64,000 bases of DNA, from positions 57,574 to 121,573 of the forward strand of contig CAWAET010000024.1 of the NCBI GenBank assembly GCA_963781065.1, in the 5' to 3' direction. The notes under the pieces are model-generated. The model was not told where the DNA came from, did not search any database, and saw nothing but the letters and a program-made list of their open reading frames with translations. The position numbers and the translations under genes are program-made. Of the stretch, positions 30,237 through 39,353 are shown one piece after another (position 1 is the first letter of the stretch; the number at the start of each line of letters is the position of its first letter). Source of the stretch: CALZJC01 sp963781065 (lineage in GTDB: Bacteria; Acidobacteriota; Thermoanaerobaculia; Multivoradales; JAHEKO01).

Positions 30237-32637
30237 ATGCGGACTGGCTTGTTCCGCCATCTTGTGGACTCCATGGTTGACGGCATTGCCGTCAGGACGA
30301 GAGCGGCCGGCTGAACTACGTCAACCGAGCCTTGCCGAGACCTTCGGCTATCGAAGCCGAGGAGCTGGTCGGAAAGGTGCGCGGTCGCTCTTTGCCGCCG
30401 ATCGGCGAGCGAGTTCGACGAGCAACTCGGGCTCGGGAGAGAAGGGGGCTCGGCACCTTACGAGACGGTCGTCGTCGGGAAGGCACGGCGAGAGACTGGT
30501 TCGAGTCTCACCCCGGCCTCTCTTCGACGAGGAAGGGAGCTTCCGGGGGAGCTTCGCCACCGTCGCCCCTCGGTGACGTGCGGCGCACCGAGCTCGAGCG
30601 CCAGGTGATGGCCGAGATCGCCCGAGGCGTGGCCGTTACGGACAACCTGGACGAGCTGCTGAAGCTCCTCCACGACTGCTTCAAGCGGGTGGTCTTCGCC
30701 GAGAACTTCTACGTCGCCCTCTACGATGCGGCCGAGGAGACCATCTCCTTCCCCTATTTCGTCGACCAGCACGACGAGCCACCGTCGCCACGGCAAGAAG
30801 GGAAAGAGCATGTACCGACTACGTTCTGCGCACCGGCAGCCGCTGGTGCTGACAAACGACCTGTTCGACGAGCTCGTGGCCGAGGGTGAGATCGAGCTGG
30901 TGGGCTCGCCCTCGCCGTCGTGGATGGGTGTGCCGCTCAAGACGCCCGACAAGACGATCGGCGTGCTGGCGGTGCAGCACTACGAGGACGAGGAGGCGTT
31001 CTCCGAACGGGACCTGGAGCTCTGCGCCTCCGTCGCCGGCCACATCGCCCTGGCCATCGAGAAGAAGCGGGCGGACGAGGCCTGCACGAGAGCCGGCAGC
31101 TGCTGACCAACGTCGTCGAGTCGATGAGCGACGGCGTCGTCGTTCTCGATCGGGACTTTCAGATGATCTACTTCAGCCGCGCGATGGAGAAGATCGCCAG
31201 AACTACCAGGGAGGAGGTCCTCGACAGCGGCAAGCCGGTGTGGGAGCACTTTCCGCATCTGCTGGAGGTGGGCGCGGCGGAGATGATGAAGCGCGCCATG
31301 CAAGGCGAGGTGCAGCGAGGAGAGGAGATCCGGTACAGGTTTGCCGGACGGCGCCGCGGGCTTTTCCAATGAGATCTACCAGCCTCTGATGCGCTCGAAC
31401 GGCGAGATTCGCGGGGTGCTGGGCGTTGTTCGCGACGTTACCGATCGCGTGCAGGGCCACGGAGGAGTTGCAAGAAAAGGAAGAGCAGCTGCAGCACGCC
31501 CAGAAGATGGAGGCTGTCGGTCGCCTGGCCGGCGGCATCGCGCACGACTTCAACAACCTGCTGACCGCCATCAACGGCTTTGCCGAGTTCGCTCTCGAGG
31601 ACCTGCCGACGGAGAGCCCGCTGCACGGTTGCATCACGGAGATCCGAGATGCCGGCGAGCGAGCCGCCACGCTGACAGCAGAAGCTCCTCGCGCTCAGCC
31701 GGAAGCAGGTCGTCGAGCGCCGTCCTGTCGAGCTCAACTCGCTGGTCGAGAGGTTTCGGCCGGTGCTCGAGCGGCTGGCGGGTGAGCAGGTCGAGCTGGT
31801 CACAAAGCCAGCGCCCGAGCCTTGAACGCCGAGTTGGACCCTGGCCAGGTGGAGCAGGTCGTGCTGAATCTGGTGATCAACGCCGTCGATGCGATGCCGA
31901 CCGGTGGCACGGCTGTCGATCGGGATGATCCGCGAGGAGTTGGACGAGACCTCTGCCCTGCACGCGATCGTCGACGGTCCGTACGTTGGTTTCGAGATCT
32001 GTGACACAGGAATCGGCATGAGCGAAGAGACCCGGAAGCAGATCTTCGAGCCGTTCTTCACCACCAAGGAGATCGGCAAGGGCACGGGCCTGGGGCTGGC
32101 CATCGTCTATGGCATCGTCAAACAGAGCGACGGCTACGTCTGGGTGGACAGCGAGGTCCGGCAGAGGCACGTGCTTCCGGGTGCTCTTCCCGCAGAGCAG
32201 CCGAGGCCAGGCCGGTCGCCAGGCCAGCAGCCAGAGCACCGCAGCCCGCGGCTCGGAGAAGGTGCTGGTCGTCGAGGACGAGCCCGGGGTGAGGTCGCTG
32301 ATCACCAGGATCCTCGAGCGGCGGGGCTATCGAGTGATCGGATGTCCCGGCGCTGCGGAAGCGCTGGAGATCTTCGGCGACTCCGAGACCTCGTTCGACA
32401 TGATGATCAGCGACGTCGTCATGCCGCGTATGAGTGGCCCTGAGCTGGCACGGCGACTGGTACATGCCGATCCCACCCTCAAGGTTCTCTTCATCTCGGG
32501 CCACCTGGGGGAGACGATGGAGAGCCAGGGTCTGGTCGAGAACTCGGAGTTGCTGGCAAAGCCGTTCACCGCCGGCGTCTCTGCTGCGCAAGGTGCGGAG
32601 TATGCTCGATGGCGACAGCGACACGCTGACCAGCTGA
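30237..32637 (+). pseudogene. Degenerate PAS-GAF-PAS hybrid histidine kinase-receiver gene
   Basis: Starting at an ATG with a GGGAGGG Shine-Dalgarno, homologous blocks follow in correct order but hop between frames at ten or more places. They are a PAS (RLNYVNRA), a GAF (VVFAENFYVALYDAAEE ... WMGVPLKTPDKTIGVLAVQHY), a second PAS (ESMSDGVVVLDRDFQMIYF), HisKA (GGIAHDFNNLLTAINGF), an HATPase (NLVINAVDAMPTGG, DTGIGMSEETRKQIFEPFF, GTGLGLAIVYGI) and a receiver (VLVVEDEPGVRSLI, ISDVVMPRMSG, LLAKPF). The full product would be about 800 residues. So many breaks in one gene suggest true decay rather than isolated read errors. Confidence 0.75.
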
Positions 32638-32657
32638 AGCGGCGTATTCCCGAGCAC

Positions 32658-33591
32658 TCAGTCCCGGGCTTGCGCGCTCCAGCAGACCAGACGGTCTCTG
32701 CCAGTTCGCTTGGCCGCGTAGAGCGCGTTGTCGGCTTGCCGTAGGAGCTCGTCCTCGGTCTTGGCCCCATTGGTCGGGTAGCTGCTCAAACCGGCGCTGA
32801 CGGTAATATGCAGGAGCTCGTCGCTGCCGGCGAACGGCTTGTCGGCGATCAGGCGCCGACACCGTTCGACGACGAGGGTCGCTTCCTCGGTCCCAGTCTG
32901 CGGCGCCAGTAGGGCGAACTCCTCGCCGCCGTACCTCGCCACGACGTCATGCGTGCGCACGGCGTTGCGCAGCCGGAGCGCGATCTCTCGCAGTACCTGG
33001 TCACCGACCAGATGTCCGAATCGATCGTTGACCGCCTTGAAGTGGTCCACATCGAGGATTGCCAGGGAGAACGGCTGGTCATGACGTCGCCCGCGGCTGA
33101 ACTCGTGCCGCAGGCACTCGCCCGAGGTGGAGGCGGTTGGCCACTGCCGTCAGGGCATCCACCCGAACCAGTCTCTTCAGGGCCGTGTTCTGGGCCTGCA
33201 GTCGATCTCGGAGATCCTTGAGTTGCAGATGGATCTTCGCCCGGGCTACGAGCTCTTGCTCGTGGCACGCCTTGAGCAGATAGTCGGAGGCTCCGGCGTC
33301 GAGACACCGCAGCTTGATCTCGATCTCCTCCTCGGAGGTGAGCATGATCACCGGCACGTCCTCGAGGCTGGGGTCGGCGCTCTTTAGACGGAGGAGCTCG
33401 AAGCCGTCGGTCCCGGGCATGTTGACGTCACAGAGCACCAGGTCGAAGTGGCCCTCGACCAGTCGGGCCGCTCCGTCGGCCCCGTCCTTGGCGTGAGCAA
33501 AGTCCACACAGACGCCGCAGCGGCGGAGCACCTCTTCAATCTTCAATCGCGCGATGCGGGAGTCGTCGATGATCAGGATGCGGGCGTTCAT
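32658..33591 (-). CDS. REC-GGDEF response regulator (diguanylate cyclase), frameshifted
   Basis: About 310 residues over two frames. The receiver domain (ARILIIDDSRIARLKIEEVL, LVLCDVNMPGTDG, VIMLTSEE) runs to about 125, followed by a linker helix. The GGDEF domain begins LTAVANR, breaks near 33135-33145, and continues FSLAILDVDHFKAVNDRFGHLVGDQVL to the active-site motif RYGGEEF. Length is 3n+1. With an intact GGEEF it should make c-di-GMP, opposing the EAL protein at 29 kb. It is convergent with the decayed kinase. Confidence 0.82.
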
Positions 33592-33936
33592 GGGAGCAGG
33601 CTAGTCTACTCCGCGCCGGCAACTCCCGTTCCGCAGTCTTGACCACCAACCGGTTTACTCTTCAACAGCTGTGCCTCAGCAGCTGTGCCCGCCTCCCGGC
33701 CATGTGCTGTTGCAGGCTCTCCGCGTTTGCGCGCGGGTCGTCTTCGGTGACCTCGATCCCGCAACCGATCAGCTCGGGGCGGCAACGCCCCACCCCAGGG
33801 CGTGGGGCGGCCGGACGAGCGGCGCGCTAGCCTGCCTGGGCGCGCGCAGCCGCGACCTGTCGACCAACGCAGGCTGGCCTGGCCTCCGCCGGATGCGACC
33901 GGTCGTGGCGCTGCGCTTGGCACGAAAGGAGGGTTC
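33592..33936. other. Intergenic stretch, no gene recognised
   Basis: Between the divergent cyclase and the beta-helix protein. A small tandem similarity (two copies of CAGCTGTGCC near 33668 and 33680) is present. I see no coding sequence, and only the AAAGGAGG Shine-Dalgarno of the next gene at its right end. Confidence 0.35.
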
Positions 33937-35290
33937 ATGGTCTCCGTCGCTCGACCCGTTACCTTGGGGGCGGTCTTTGTGGCAGCCGTCTGCGGTCTCA
34001 TTCTCACCTCGCCGGCCCGGGCCGGCGATCTCGAGGCGCTCTTCGAGCCGCCCGAGGGCAAGGCGATCTTCGTCGATCAGGCGACGGGCAAGAACTCCAA
34101 CCCCGGCACCCGGGAGAGCCCGCTCAAGAACATCGACAAGGCGCTCAAGAGCGCCGCGGCCGGCGACACCGTGCTGGTGGCCGAGGGCACCTACAGCGGC
34201 ACCTTCGGCATCGGCTACCTGGAGAGCGACAAGCCGGTGAAGCTCTACGGGGGCTTCGCGGCCGGTTTCGGCGAGCGCGACCCGGTGGGGCATCCGACGC
34301 TGTTCCGGCCCGACAACGCGAGCGGCGGCAAGGCCCGCAAGCCGCTGCTGCGCTTCACCAAGGAGATCGACGGCCTGGTCGTCGACGGCTTCATCTTCGA
34401 CATGGGCGGGCGCAACTCCTACCACCCGACCGACGGCAAGCCGGAGGGCGTGGAATCGGGGATGCTCACCCTGCCCCCCGCCAAGGCTCCCGGCGAGAAC
34501 GCCACGGTGACCGAGCCCTGCCTGTCGATCCCCAGCGCGGCCCAGGGCGGCAAGGCGGTCATCCGCAACAACGTCTTCGTCAACTGCGCCAGCTTCGCCA
34601 TCCAGGCCGGGCTGCGCGAGGGCAAACTGACGGTGGTCAACAACGTCTTCGTCGCCAACCGGATGGCGGCGATCGAGATCTACGGCACCTGCCCGAATCG
34701 CGGCGGGCCGAAGTCTCTCCCGATGTGCGGCGAGACCGAGATCGCCAACAACACCATCCTGTTCACCTGGAGCCGGCTCAAGGACTTTCTCGACATGGGC
34801 TACGGCGTCCGGGTGATGACCAAGCTGAGCTACGACATCCACCACAACCTGATCGGCGCCAACGTCATGTCGGGCGTCGACCACAGCCGGTTCAACAACG
34901 ACGAGTGGGTCAAGCTCGACAACAACGTGTTCTTCGTCAACAAGCAGGCGGACCTCGAGTTCAGCCCGGAGAGCAACACCTCGCTCAACCTGACCGCCGA
35001 TCAGTTCGACGATCTGGAGCTCGCCAGCAACGCCGGCAACCGCAACGAGATCCCGGCGGGGCTGACCATCGACCCCGCCTATCTCGAGGGCTTCCTGGCC
35101 GCTCGCTACTCCGAGCAGGCCGACTTCGACCCCGACTCCCCGGCCAACCAGCTGCGCTCGATGCTCGGCCTGAACCAGCAGGGCAAGCTCGACCACCTCG
35201 GTCAGCATGTACGGCAACCGGTATCCCTGGCAGAGCGCTCTCGGGCTATTCGGCGCGGTCGGCGGGGCAGGGGCACAGGCGATCGAGTAG
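33937..35290 (+). CDS. Secreted right-handed beta-helix (pectate-lyase-like, DUF1565-type) protein, frameshifted near its end
   Basis: About 450 residues. A signal peptide (about 1-29, cleavage after SPARA) is followed by a DUF1565-like start (AIFVDQATGKNSNPGTRESPLKNIDKAL, AAGDTVLVAEGTYSG). Parallel-beta-helix coils rich in Asn follow (VIRNNVFVNCASFAIQA, VVNNVFVANRMAAIEI, EIANNTILF). The frame breaks near 35200-35207, and the alternative frame SMYGNRYPWQSALGLFG to the TAG at 35288-35290 looks like the true C-terminus (length 3n+1). No catalytic residues are assigned. The AAAGGAGG ribosome site is strong. Confidence 0.7.
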
Positions 35291-35337
35291 CTCGGCAGAG
35301 TGGGGCGGAGGGTGGCCCAACGATGCTGGAGGTGGTC

Positions 35338-36030
35338 ATGACCGCCCGAAAGGGGCCGGGACGGCTCCCCTTGATTCTCTTCGCGCTTCTAGCAGCCGCC
35401 GCGGTCGATCCCTCGTTTGCCCGACTCAAGGGAAAGCTCAAGAAGGGTGTCTATGTCCCGCCGGGAAAGAACTTCTCGGTCCAGGTCCCGCCGGGCACCC
35501 GAGCGAAAGACGGCTATTCGAAGGAGGTCCGAGAAGGGTTCGTGGAGCTCGTCGATCGATCGGGCCGTTTTAGCGCCATCTGGTGGACTCCTTTCGAGCG
35601 CAACGAGAGAGTGGAGGAGATCCTCGCCTCCGAAGAAAGGGCGACGAAGTCCTTCACCAACTACTTTCGCGATGTGATCTTGCCGTGGGTCTTCTACCCG
35701 ATCTCTCCGCAAAGCGCCGTGTTGGCAAGCGACGTCCAGTCCTTCGAGGGGGAGCCGGCCTACTACTTCCTGGTGAATGTCCCGGGGGCGTCCGGCCTCT
35801 GGGACGTGGCGACCGGAGAGAGGTACGACGGCAGACGACCCACGCTGATGTTCAACAAGTGCGGCTACACCTACATCGTCATCCACGAATTGGTGGCGGG
35901 GCTTGGCGGGGCGAACAGGATTCCCAAGGGGGAAGAGATCTCGGACGCCATGATCCAGGAGGACATGGCTGATGGGGAACGGGTCCTGAGGAAGCTGATC
36001 TCGACCATCAAGTTCTCGGGCTGCCCTTGA
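35338..36030 (+). CDS. Secreted protein of unknown function
   Basis: A protein of 230 residues with a clear signal peptide (MTARKGPGRLPLILFALLA, cleavage after SFA). The body holds a short conserved-looking module, GVYVPPGKNFSVQVPPGT ... GFVELVDRSGRFSAIWWTPF, then a helix-rich segment. This resembles secreted proteins that test for beta-strand 'FSVQVP' modules, but I cannot name the family. The start at 35338 is chosen because GGAGGTGG lies seven bases upstream. An in-frame ATG at 35323 is possible. Confidence 0.6.
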   Translation: MTARKGPGRLPLILFALLAAAAVDPSFARLKGKLKKGVYVPPGKNFSVQVPPGTRAKDGYSKEVREGFVELVDRSGRFSAIWWTPFERNERVEEILASEERATKSFTNYFRDVILPWVFYPISPQSAVLASDVQSFEGEPAYYFLVNVPGASGLWDVATGERYDGRRPTLMFNKCGYTYIVIHELVAGLGGANRIPKGEEISDAMIQEDMADGERVLRKLISTIKFSGCP

Positions 36031-36080
36031 GTTGGATTGCCATGAGGATGCCGGTTCAGGCTGGCCTTTTCTCCTGGCCT

Positions 36081-36112
36081 GTTGTCGTTTCCGGGGTCGA
36101 GAACCCGACAAC
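36081..36112. repeat. Imperfect palindrome A (related to 37048-37079)
   Basis: GTTGTCG and CGACAAC arms enclose a GC-rich centre. The reverse complement matches the element at 37048-37079 at about two thirds of positions, including identical GTTGTC and GACAA ends. It sits exactly where the truncated amine oxidase frame begins. Confidence 0.55.
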
Positions 36113-36129
36113 GGGATGGAATCGCCCGT

Positions 36130-36747
36130 GGCTTGCCCGCGGGCGCGCTCTACGTGTTCGACCCCATCGAGCGCAAGCCCGGCGGCAAGGCCCCCGGTCC
36201 GAACGCTCCGTCGCGCAACGGTCCCGCGGCCATGACCCTGTACTGCGATTTCCAGCGCACCGACTTCTGGACACAGGCCCAGGCCATGGGCGAGAACCCG
36301 GCCGTGGGCTACTTCAGCTCGGCCGAGCAAGAGCACTACAACCGGCAGGAGCCCCAGACCATCTTCCCGGCCTCGAACCTCGTGGTCGAGCACATGCTCG
36401 ATCAAGTCAAGCAGGTCTTCAACACCAACGCCGTGCCTACCCCCGCGTTCACCAGTTTCCGCCGCTGGGGCGGCGAGGACGACTTCGGCTTTGCCTACCA
36501 CCAGTGGATGCAGGATGTGGACGATCGCCAGGTGATCGCGCTGATGGCCAAGCCCTTCGCCGACACCGAGATCTACACCTGCAACGAGTGCTGGTCCGAC
36601 ATGCAGGGCTGGGTCAACGGCTCCATACGCTCCGCCGAGCAGGTGCTGCCCGTCTATTTCGGCACCAAGCCGCTTATCCCGGATCCCGAGAAGTGGAAGA
36701 GTCCCTGCACGGCCCCGCCGGCCCCACCGCCGGAACCGGACAGCTGA
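36130..36747 (+). pseudogene. C-terminal fragment of a flavin amine oxidase-like protein
   Basis: The frame (openable from an ATG at 36082) ends with IYTCNECWSDMQGWVNGSIRSAEQVL. This matches the C-terminal FAD-contacting segment of flavin monoamine oxidases (typically GEAxSxxQGWVEGALxSAE). Preceding residues include WMQDVDDRQVIALM and FTSFRRWGGEDDFG. The N-terminal Rossmann FAD-binding domain is absent, so this is a truncated copy. The Cys in place of the usual Gly in the ECWSD segment is unusual. The assignment rests on this motif only. Confidence 0.5.
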
Positions 36748-36888
36748 ACGGGCCGTCTAAATCCTCTTTCAGCCTTCAGGGCAGCCAGGCTGGGCTCGAG
36801 GACCGCGGCCTTCTTCAAGGCCGTCTGGCCGCAACTGCCGTCGGAGAGGCTCTCTCCTTGCGATAGCACCGCCCGGTGGGCTGCCATC

Positions 36889-37008
36889 CCGCTCTTGCCA
36901 ACGCCAGAGCGGATGGTTGTGGGTCAACGCCTCGCCCCAGTAGGCCATTGCGAAGTCGGGGTCGATCCCCCGTGCTTCGGCGAATGCCTCACGCGCATCT
37001 TCGGGCGA
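36889..37008 (-). pseudogene. Fragment of a large TPR-type protein
   Basis: The minus strand reads SPEDAREAFAEARGIDPDFA then MAYWGEALTHNHPLW. This block (IDPxFAxAYWGEA...NHPLW) is characteristic of a family of secreted TPR proteins. There is no start codon and no continuation on either side, so only about 40 residues remain. It ends within 40 bases of palindrome B. Confidence 0.5.
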
Positions 37009-37047
37009 TCATCACCGAGCCGCGAATCCCACCGCCATTTTCGTCCC

Positions 37048-37079
37048 GTTGTCAGGTTTTCGGGTCCAAACACGACAAG
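37048..37079. repeat. Imperfect palindrome B (inverted relative of 36081-36112)
   Basis: It starts GTTGTCAGG and ends ACGACAAG, and aligns with the reverse complement of palindrome A. The similarity continues a few bases outward into GGGA-G-AA on the complementary strand. Confidence 0.55.
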
Positions 37080-37132
37080 GGGGCAGAAGGGGCCGAGATC
37101 CAGCGCGGTCCTGGCGAAAGGAGGTGAAGCGT

Positions 37133-37192
37133 ATGAAGATCAAGTCCTCACTCAAGGCAGGCGAAGGTGCGACCATCTGCGGCGGCGGTTAG
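37133..37192 (+). CDS. 19-residue microprotein, MKIKSSLKAGEGATICGGG
   Basis: A short ORF with an ideal Shine-Dalgarno (AAAGGAGGTG at 37117-37126, six-base spacing) and a TAG stop. The peptide has a basic KxK...KAG N-terminal part and a Gly-rich tail with one Cys (TICGGG). A perfect hairpin follows 23 bases downstream, and the sigma factor gene begins about 150 bases later. The ribosome site and composition argue for translation. The peptide looks like a secreted or modified-peptide precursor, but no processing enzyme is adjacent. Function unknown. Confidence 0.55.
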   Translation: MKIKSSLKAGEGATICGGG

Positions 37193-37214
37193 TCCGTGAC
37201 AAGAAGGCTCGCCT

Positions 37215-37236
37215 GGACCGGCGGGATCGCCGGTCC
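37215..37236. other. Perfect 9-bp stem hairpin after the microprotein
   Basis: GGACCGGCG - GGAT - CGCCGGTCC forms a perfect inverted repeat with a four-base loop. No T-run follows, so a classical intrinsic terminator is not supported. It could still end or protect the short transcript. Confidence 0.5.
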
Positions 37237-37345
37237 GGGCTGATGGGGCTCGGTAGTACCAGCCTACGCGGCCGGCTTTGCTGCGTGCGATTGATGGATC
37301 CGCCTTGGGGGTGGTGGTAGCCTGCCGCTCCTAGGATGGGTCCCT

Positions 37346-37873
37346 ATGTCGCCTGCCGCCCGGATCGAATCCGACCTGGAGAGTCTGCTGGACAATGTGC
37401 GCCAGCGGGCGCTGCGGGTGCTCGGCCATTTCCGCATCCCCGAGCAAGACGCCGATGATCTGCTGCAGCAGTCCCTCCTGGTGCTGCTGTACAGGCGGCA
37501 TCAGGTACGCGACCCCGAGCGCTGGTTTCTGGGTGTCCTGCGCAACCACTGCCGGCGCTATTGGCAAGGCCGACGCAACGCGCTCTACACCGCCGTGGAC
37601 GGTGCCGTGCTCGAGCGCCTCGCCGCGCCGGTCGATCCCGATCAGAACCGATCCGATCTGCGCCGAGATCTCAACGCCGCACTCGTCGGCGTGCCGGCCC
37701 GTTGCCGGCAGCTGCTCCGGCTGCGATACGAGCAGGGCTACCGCCCGGTGGAGGCGGCGCGGCGTGTTGGCTATCGAGCCTCGAGTGCCTATAAAGTCCT
37801 GCAGCGATGCGTCGCCTCCTTGACAACCTGCCTCACGTCCTATGGAATCGTGGCCAAACCCGATGATGCCTGA
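37346..37873 (+). CDS. ECF-type RNA polymerase sigma factor
   Basis: A protein of 175 residues with only regions 2 and 4. Region 2 (about 10-75) has the DADDLLQQSLLVLLYRRHQVRDPERWFLGVLRNHCRRYW helix set, where RDPERWFLGVLRN is the core-binding/-10-melting stretch. Region 4 (about 115-165) carries LVGVPARCRQLLRLRYEQGYRPVEAARRVGY, a helix-turn-helix. The next gene overlaps it slightly and encodes a protein with a zinc-binding anti-sigma-like start, so the pair is probably a cognate regulator set. Confidence 0.88.
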   Translation: MSPAARIESDLESLLDNVRQRALRVLGHFRIPEQDADDLLQQSLLVLLYRRHQVRDPERWFLGVLRNHCRRYWQGRRNALYTAVDGAVLERLAAPVDPDQNRSDLRRDLNAALVGVPARCRQLLRLRYEQGYRPVEAARRVGYRASSAYKVLQRCVASLTTCLTSYGIVAKPDDA

Positions 37874-39212
37874 AGTACACCTCAATTCGCACCAGATCAA
37901 GGGGTTCCTCCGCGGCTCGCTCTCCTCCGAGGAGGGAAGTCGCGTGGTGCGCCACCTGCTTGGTGGCTGCCGGATGTGCCGCGCGGCGGCCGCCGAGCAC
38001 TGGCCGCCGCCGCGGCCACCGGCGGCGGACCTGGAACAGAGCTTCTCGCGAGCACTGGATAGCTTAGAACCCAGGGCGAGGTCGATTGCGGCGGAACGCG
38101 CCGCGGCCCCGGCGCTGTTCAGCGAGCTGCAGGCTCATCCGGCCGCGCGGCGGCTGATGCTGGCACAGAACAGTCGCCGTTTCTGGACCTGGTCACTGAC
38201 CGAGATCGTTCTCGAACGCGCCTTCGAGGCGGGCTTTGACGCCGCGCACGAGGCCCTGGAGCTGGCGAAGCTCGGCGTGGTGCTGGCCGATTCCCTACAG
38301 GACACGGCCTGTCCCCCTCGTGTCGTGGCGGACCTGCGCGCGCGGGCCTGCGCGACGCATGGCAACGCCCGGCGAATCCAGGGAGATCTGGCGGGCGCCG
38401 AGGACGATCTGCAACGGGCCTCCAGGCTCCTGGCCGGGGGCACCGCCGATCCGCTGGAAGAGGCGTTTGTGCAGCTTCGCGTCGCGTATCTGCGCGGCGG
38501 GCAGCGGCGGTTCGAGGAGTCCTTGCGCTCGTTCGATCGAGCCATCACCCTTTTCCGGCTCGCGGGTGATGACCATTCGGTCGGCCGCACGATGATCGAC
38601 AAAGGCCGGGTTTCCGGCCACGCGGGCAGTCTTGAGCGGGCGATCCAGCTGATCGAGCGCGGTTTGGAGCTGCTCGATCCGGCCCGCGACCCACGCATGG
38701 CTCTGGCCGCAAAGCACAACCTGGCCGTCTTCCGCTGCGAGTGCGGCGATCTTGACCGGGCGACGGCGCTGGTCCGGGAGCTGCTGCCGCTGTACGCCGC
38801 TCGCAGTGAGCGGCTGAGCATGCTGCGTCTGCGCTGGCTGGAGGGCAAGCTGGCCCAGGCACAGCGGCAGCTGTCGCGGGCCGAAGAGGCGTTTCTCGAG
38901 GTGCAGGACGAGTTCTTGCGCGGCGAGCTCGGCTACGACGCAGCCCTGGTGACCCTGGACCTGGCCGGCGTCTATCTCGAGCAAGGGCGCGCTGCTGATC
39001 TGGAGGGCCTGATGGCGCAGGTCCTGCCCGTCTTCCAGACGCTTGAGATCCATCGCGAGGCGCTGGTAGCGCTGGCATTGTTCAAGCGCGCGGTCGACCT
39101 GCAGGAGGCTACCCTGCGTTGGGTCATTGAGCTTTCGGCCTACCTGGAACGGGCGCGCGGCAACCCGAAGCTCCGCTTCCAGCCGCCCGGGCCGCCGCCG
39201 GTCTCCGGCTGA
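37863..39212 (+). CDS. TPR-rich regulator with anti-sigma-like zinc-finger start
   Basis: About 449 residues from the MMPEV start, which overlaps the sigma stop. An ATG at 37842 would add seven residues. The N-terminus has HLLGGCRMCR, a His-Cys-Cys arrangement like zinc-binding anti-sigma factors. The rest is made of helical repeats (ELAKLGVVLADSL, RRIQGDLAGAEDDLQRASRLL, RRFEESLRSFDRAITLFRLAG, RAIQLIERGLELLD) resembling TPRs. No transmembrane helix is seen, so it probably senses in the cytosol. The role in controlling the adjacent sigma factor is inferred from context. Confidence 0.72.
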   Translation: MMPEVHLNSHQIKGFLRGSLSSEEGSRVVRHLLGGCRMCRAAAAEHWPPPRPPAADLEQSFSRALDSLEPRARSIAAERAAAPALFSELQAHPAARRLMLAQNSRRFWTWSLTEIVLERAFEAGFDAAHEALELAKLGVVLADSLQDTACPPRVVADLRARACATHGNARRIQGDLAGAEDDLQRASRLLAGGTADPLEEAFVQLRVAYLRGGQRRFEESLRSFDRAITLFRLAGDDHSVGRTMIDKGRVSGHAGSLERAIQLIERGLELLDPARDPRMALAAKHNLAVFRCECGDLDRATALVRELLPLYAARSERLSMLRLRWLEGKLAQAQRQLSRAEEAFLEVQDEFLRGELGYDAALVTLDLAGVYLEQGRAADLEGLMAQVLPVFQTLEIHREALVALALFKRAVDLQEATLRWVIELSAYLERARGNPKLRFQPPGPPPVSG

Positions 39213-39353
39213 GCGCGACCTGGACCGACGCCAATCGAGGCGCCATCATCCGGGCTCCCGCTGCGCGGGCACGACTTCAGAGTCCACATGCTGGGGAGCC
39301 CGGTGCCCCAGAGCATCGCCCGTTGACCGCCGGCCGCGCGAGCGATCGGCGCT

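Noticed and set aside
36081..36112. Integron attC site
   Set aside because: The arms do not follow RYYYAAC/GTTRRRY, no spaced second box pair is present and there is no integrase.
37215..37236. Classical rho-independent terminator
   Set aside because: The stem is perfect but lacks the following T-run on either strand.
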